Of a stretch of DNA of 64,000 nucleotides, positions 62,162 to 64,000 are shown in pieces. The DNA comes from Candidatus Gastranaerophilales bacterium. Its GTDB lineage: Bacteria; Cyanobacteriota; Vampirovibrionia; Gastranaerophilales; Gastranaerophilaceae. Positions within the stretch are counted from its first letter, which is position 1; each line of letters opens with the position of its first letter. The translations under genes were made by a program, and so were the position numbers. The DNA is taken from assembly GCA_947624325.1 (NCBI GenBank), contig CANQJT010000001.1, forward strand, positions 310,001 to 374,000, given 5' to 3'. The notes beneath the pieces are model-generated. The model had not been told where the DNA came from, did not search any database, and was given only the letters and a program-made list of their open reading frames with translations.

Positions 62162-64000
62162 AATTCCTGTTGGCGAAAAAGTAGTAACCATTGAAACAGG
62201 TAAGTATGCAAAATCAGCTACCAGCTCAGTAACAGTCAGATGTGGTGATACAATGTTATTTGTACATTGTTGTGTAAGCCCCGAACCAAGAGTTGGAATA
62301 GATTTTTTCCCGTTATTAATTGATTATGAAGAAAGAATGTCCGCTATAGGAAGAATCCCCGGCGGTTATAACAGAAGTGAAGGAAAGGCAAGCGATAAAG
62401 CAATCCTTGTTTCCAGATTAATAGACAGACCACTAAGACCACTGTTCCCGAAAGGATACAGAAATGATATTCAAATAGTAGCACAGTTATTCAGCTATGA
62501 TCAGGTAAATCAGCCCGATACACTTGCAATGCTTGGAGCATCTTGTGCTTTAATGTTATCTGGTGCACCGTTTGAAGGACCTGTTGGTGCCGTAAGAGTT
62601 TCTAAACTCGACGGAAAACTTATTGCTAACCCTACACACCAAGAAGCTGATAAATCAGACTTGGATATAGTTGTAGCAGGCACGCATGACAGTGTAATAA
62701 TGGTTGAAGCAGGATGTAAATTCGTTACGGAAGACGATATTATGGAAGCCGTTGAATTTGCGCAAGTTGAAATCAGAAAACAATGTGAAGCTCAACTGCA
62801 ATTTGCAAAAGAATGCGGAGTTGAAAGACAAGAATTTGTTAATCCGTATGATACAACAGAGCTTAAAAAGATTATAGATGAAACTGCACATGACATGATT
62901 TTTGATGCATATCATAACTTTGACAGAACATACAGACAAAATAAACTTGATGAAGCTAAAAAACTTGTAAAAGAAAAAGTTGAAGCACTTCCTGAAGATC
63001 ATTATATTCATCAGATAATGGAAGAAACAGGCATTGACTTTGTAGCGGAAGAATTTAAAGCGGCAGAAAAGAAAATTATGCGTGCGATGATTCTTGATGA
63101 AGGTGTCAGAGCAGACGGAAGAAAACCAAATGAAGTAAGACCAATTTGGTGCGAAGTTGGAGTTATTCCAAGAGCACACGGTAGTGCGGTATTCACAAGA
63201 GGACAAACTCAAATATTATCTGTTGCAACATTGGCAGGCCCAGGCATGAAACAAGAAATAGACGGAGTTGATCCCGAAACAGAAAAAACATATATGCATA
63301 AATATATATTCCCCGGGTTTTCAGTAGGCGAAGTAAAAGCATTAAGAGGTCCCGGCAGAAGAGAAGTAGGTCACGGTAACTTAGCTGAAAGAGCAAATGT
63401 TCCCGCACTTCCTTCGCAAGAAGAATTCGGATATACAATAAGAGTAACATCGGATGTACTTGAATCAAACGGTTCAACATCAATGGGGTCAACCTGCGGA
63501 AGCTCAATGGCATTAATGAATGCAGGTGTTCCCGTAAAATGTATGATTGGCGGAGTCGCTATGGGGATGATAACCGAACCCGGAAGAGAACCCGTTGTAT
63601 TAACTGATATTCAAGGTATTGAAGACTTTTTAGGTGATATGGACTTTAAAGTAACAGGTAATGATGACGGTATAACAGCTCTTCAAATGGATATGAAGGC
63701 TAAAGGTATAGCTAATGATACTTTAAGAAGAGCATTAGCACAAGCAAAAGAAGGCAGACTTCATATTTTATCAAAGATGAGAGAAGTAATAACAGAACCG
63801 GCTAAAGAATTATCGCCATATGCACCAAGAATATTTACAATGACAATTCCCGTAGAAGATATAGGTGCAGTAATAGGACCCGGCGGTAAAAATATCAGAG
63901 GTATTATTGATGCATCAGGTGCAGAAATTGATATTCAAGATGACGGTCGTGTAACAATAACTTCTAATGACAAAGAAGGTGCCGATATCGCAATGAGAAT
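62139..64000 (+). CDS. pnp: Polynucleotide phosphorylase (3' part outside window)
   Basis: PNPase degrades RNA 3'-5' by phosphorolysis. The first 620 codons are here. The start reads MVETKKIEIPVGEKVVTIET. RNase PH domain 1 has DFFPLLIDYEERMSAIGRIP and RLIDRPLRPLFPKGY; a helical linker follows, then RNase PH domain 2 with RGPGRREVGHGNLAERA and TSDVLESNGSTSMGS. The KH domain begins near the right edge (VIGPGGKNIRGIIDASGAEI). The S1 domain lies outside. The RBS is weak (AAAAGAGAAAAAAG). Confidence 0.95.
   Translation, partial: MVETKKIEIPVGEKVVTIETGKYAKSATSSVTVRCGDTMLFVHCCVSPEPRVGIDFFPLLIDYEERMSAIGRIPGGYNRSEGKASDKAILVSRLIDRPLRPLFPKGYRNDIQIVAQLFSYDQVNQPDTLAMLGASCALMLSGAPFEGPVGAVRVSKLDGKLIANPTHQEADKSDLDIVVAGTHDSVIMVEAGCKFVTEDDIMEAVEFAQVEIRKQCEAQLQFAKECGVERQEFVNPYDTTELKKIIDETAHDMIFDAYHNFDRTYRQNKLDEAKKLVKEKVEALPEDHYIHQIMEETGIDFVAEEFKAAEKKIMRAMILDEGVRADGRKPNEVRPIWCEVGVIPRAHGSAVFTRGQTQILSVATLAGPGMKQEIDGVDPETEKTYMHKYIFPGFSVGEVKALRGPGRREVGHGNLAERANVPALPSQEEFGYTIRVTSDVLESNGSTSMGSTCGSSMALMNAGVPVKCMIGGVAMGMITEPGREPVVLTDIQGIEDFLGDMDFKVTGNDDGITALQMDMKAKGIANDTLRRALAQAKEGRLHILSKMREVITEPAKELSPYAPRIFTMTIPVEDIGAVIGPGGKNIRGIIDASGAEIDIQDDGRVTITSNDKEGADIAMR

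Overview
The window is visibly AT-rich (roughly 30% G+C by eye) and gene-dense, with standard bacterial genes on both strands. A Kdo transferase (WaaA), an MCE/MlaD-type protein and an AsmA-like protein point to a Gram-negative envelope. An LdpA-type iron-sulfur protein (a family described from cyanobacteria), an OmpR-type regulator resembling cyanobacterial RpaA/RpaB, a single-cluster ferredoxin of anaerobe type, a membrane pyrophosphatase, and several proteins starting with a short tag ending in F-x-G/A/N together suggest a non-photosynthetic relative of cyanobacteria (Gastranaerophilales / Melainabacteria, host-gut type). This placement is an inference from gene content; no 16S or other marker was compared.

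Layout. 1-6.5 kb: end of a radical SAM gene, uvrC, a YkgJ-type Cys-cluster gene, folP, a tagged membrane protein and a coiled-coil/glucosaminidase protein. 6.6-10.6 kb: secA-waaA. 10.6-19.4 kb: a GT-C membrane glycosyltransferase, a GH13 enzyme, ribF, ribH, a large AsmA-like protein and an SGNH-like protein. 19.4-23.5 kb: a replication/transcription operon dgt-dnaG-rpoD. 23.6-27.9 kb: rpmB, an HD-domain protein, a pentapeptide-repeat protein and a membrane pyrophosphatase. 28-33.1 kb: a minus-strand operon SDR - MCE - alpha-oxoamine synthase - glycosyltransferase - response regulator - HNH nuclease that looks lipid-related. 33.1-37.1 kb: yraN facing the operon aroC-aroK-aroB-surE.

37.1-38.8 kb is the most novel part. 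A 58-residue peptide gene ends in a graspetide-like core (TTMALGEE plus an acidic tail) and lies divergent from an ATP-grasp ligase of the RimK/MvdD type. Downstream is a 427-bp gap with a candidate promoter, an 18-codon ORF and a terminator. 38.8-45.3 kb: deoB, nadA, ferredoxin, mnmG, an LdpA-like protein and an isochorismatase-family hydrolase. 45.3-49.4 kb: four paralogous radical SAM genes with an unusual N-terminal cysteine pattern. 49.5-56.4 kb: a papain-like candidate protease and two large tagged membrane proteins, one with a very long PSIE repeat and one with DGS repeats. 56.5-64 kb: a small gene, hisS, then rsgA-ispA-yuiD-histidine kinase, and the first two thirds of pnp.

Transcription signals show a pattern. 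Eight genes have a perfect TATAAT box ending only 6-8 nt before the start codon, implying leaderless mRNAs, whereas others carry clear Shine-Dalgarno sequences. No tRNA, rRNA, CRISPR array, transposase or phage gene was seen.
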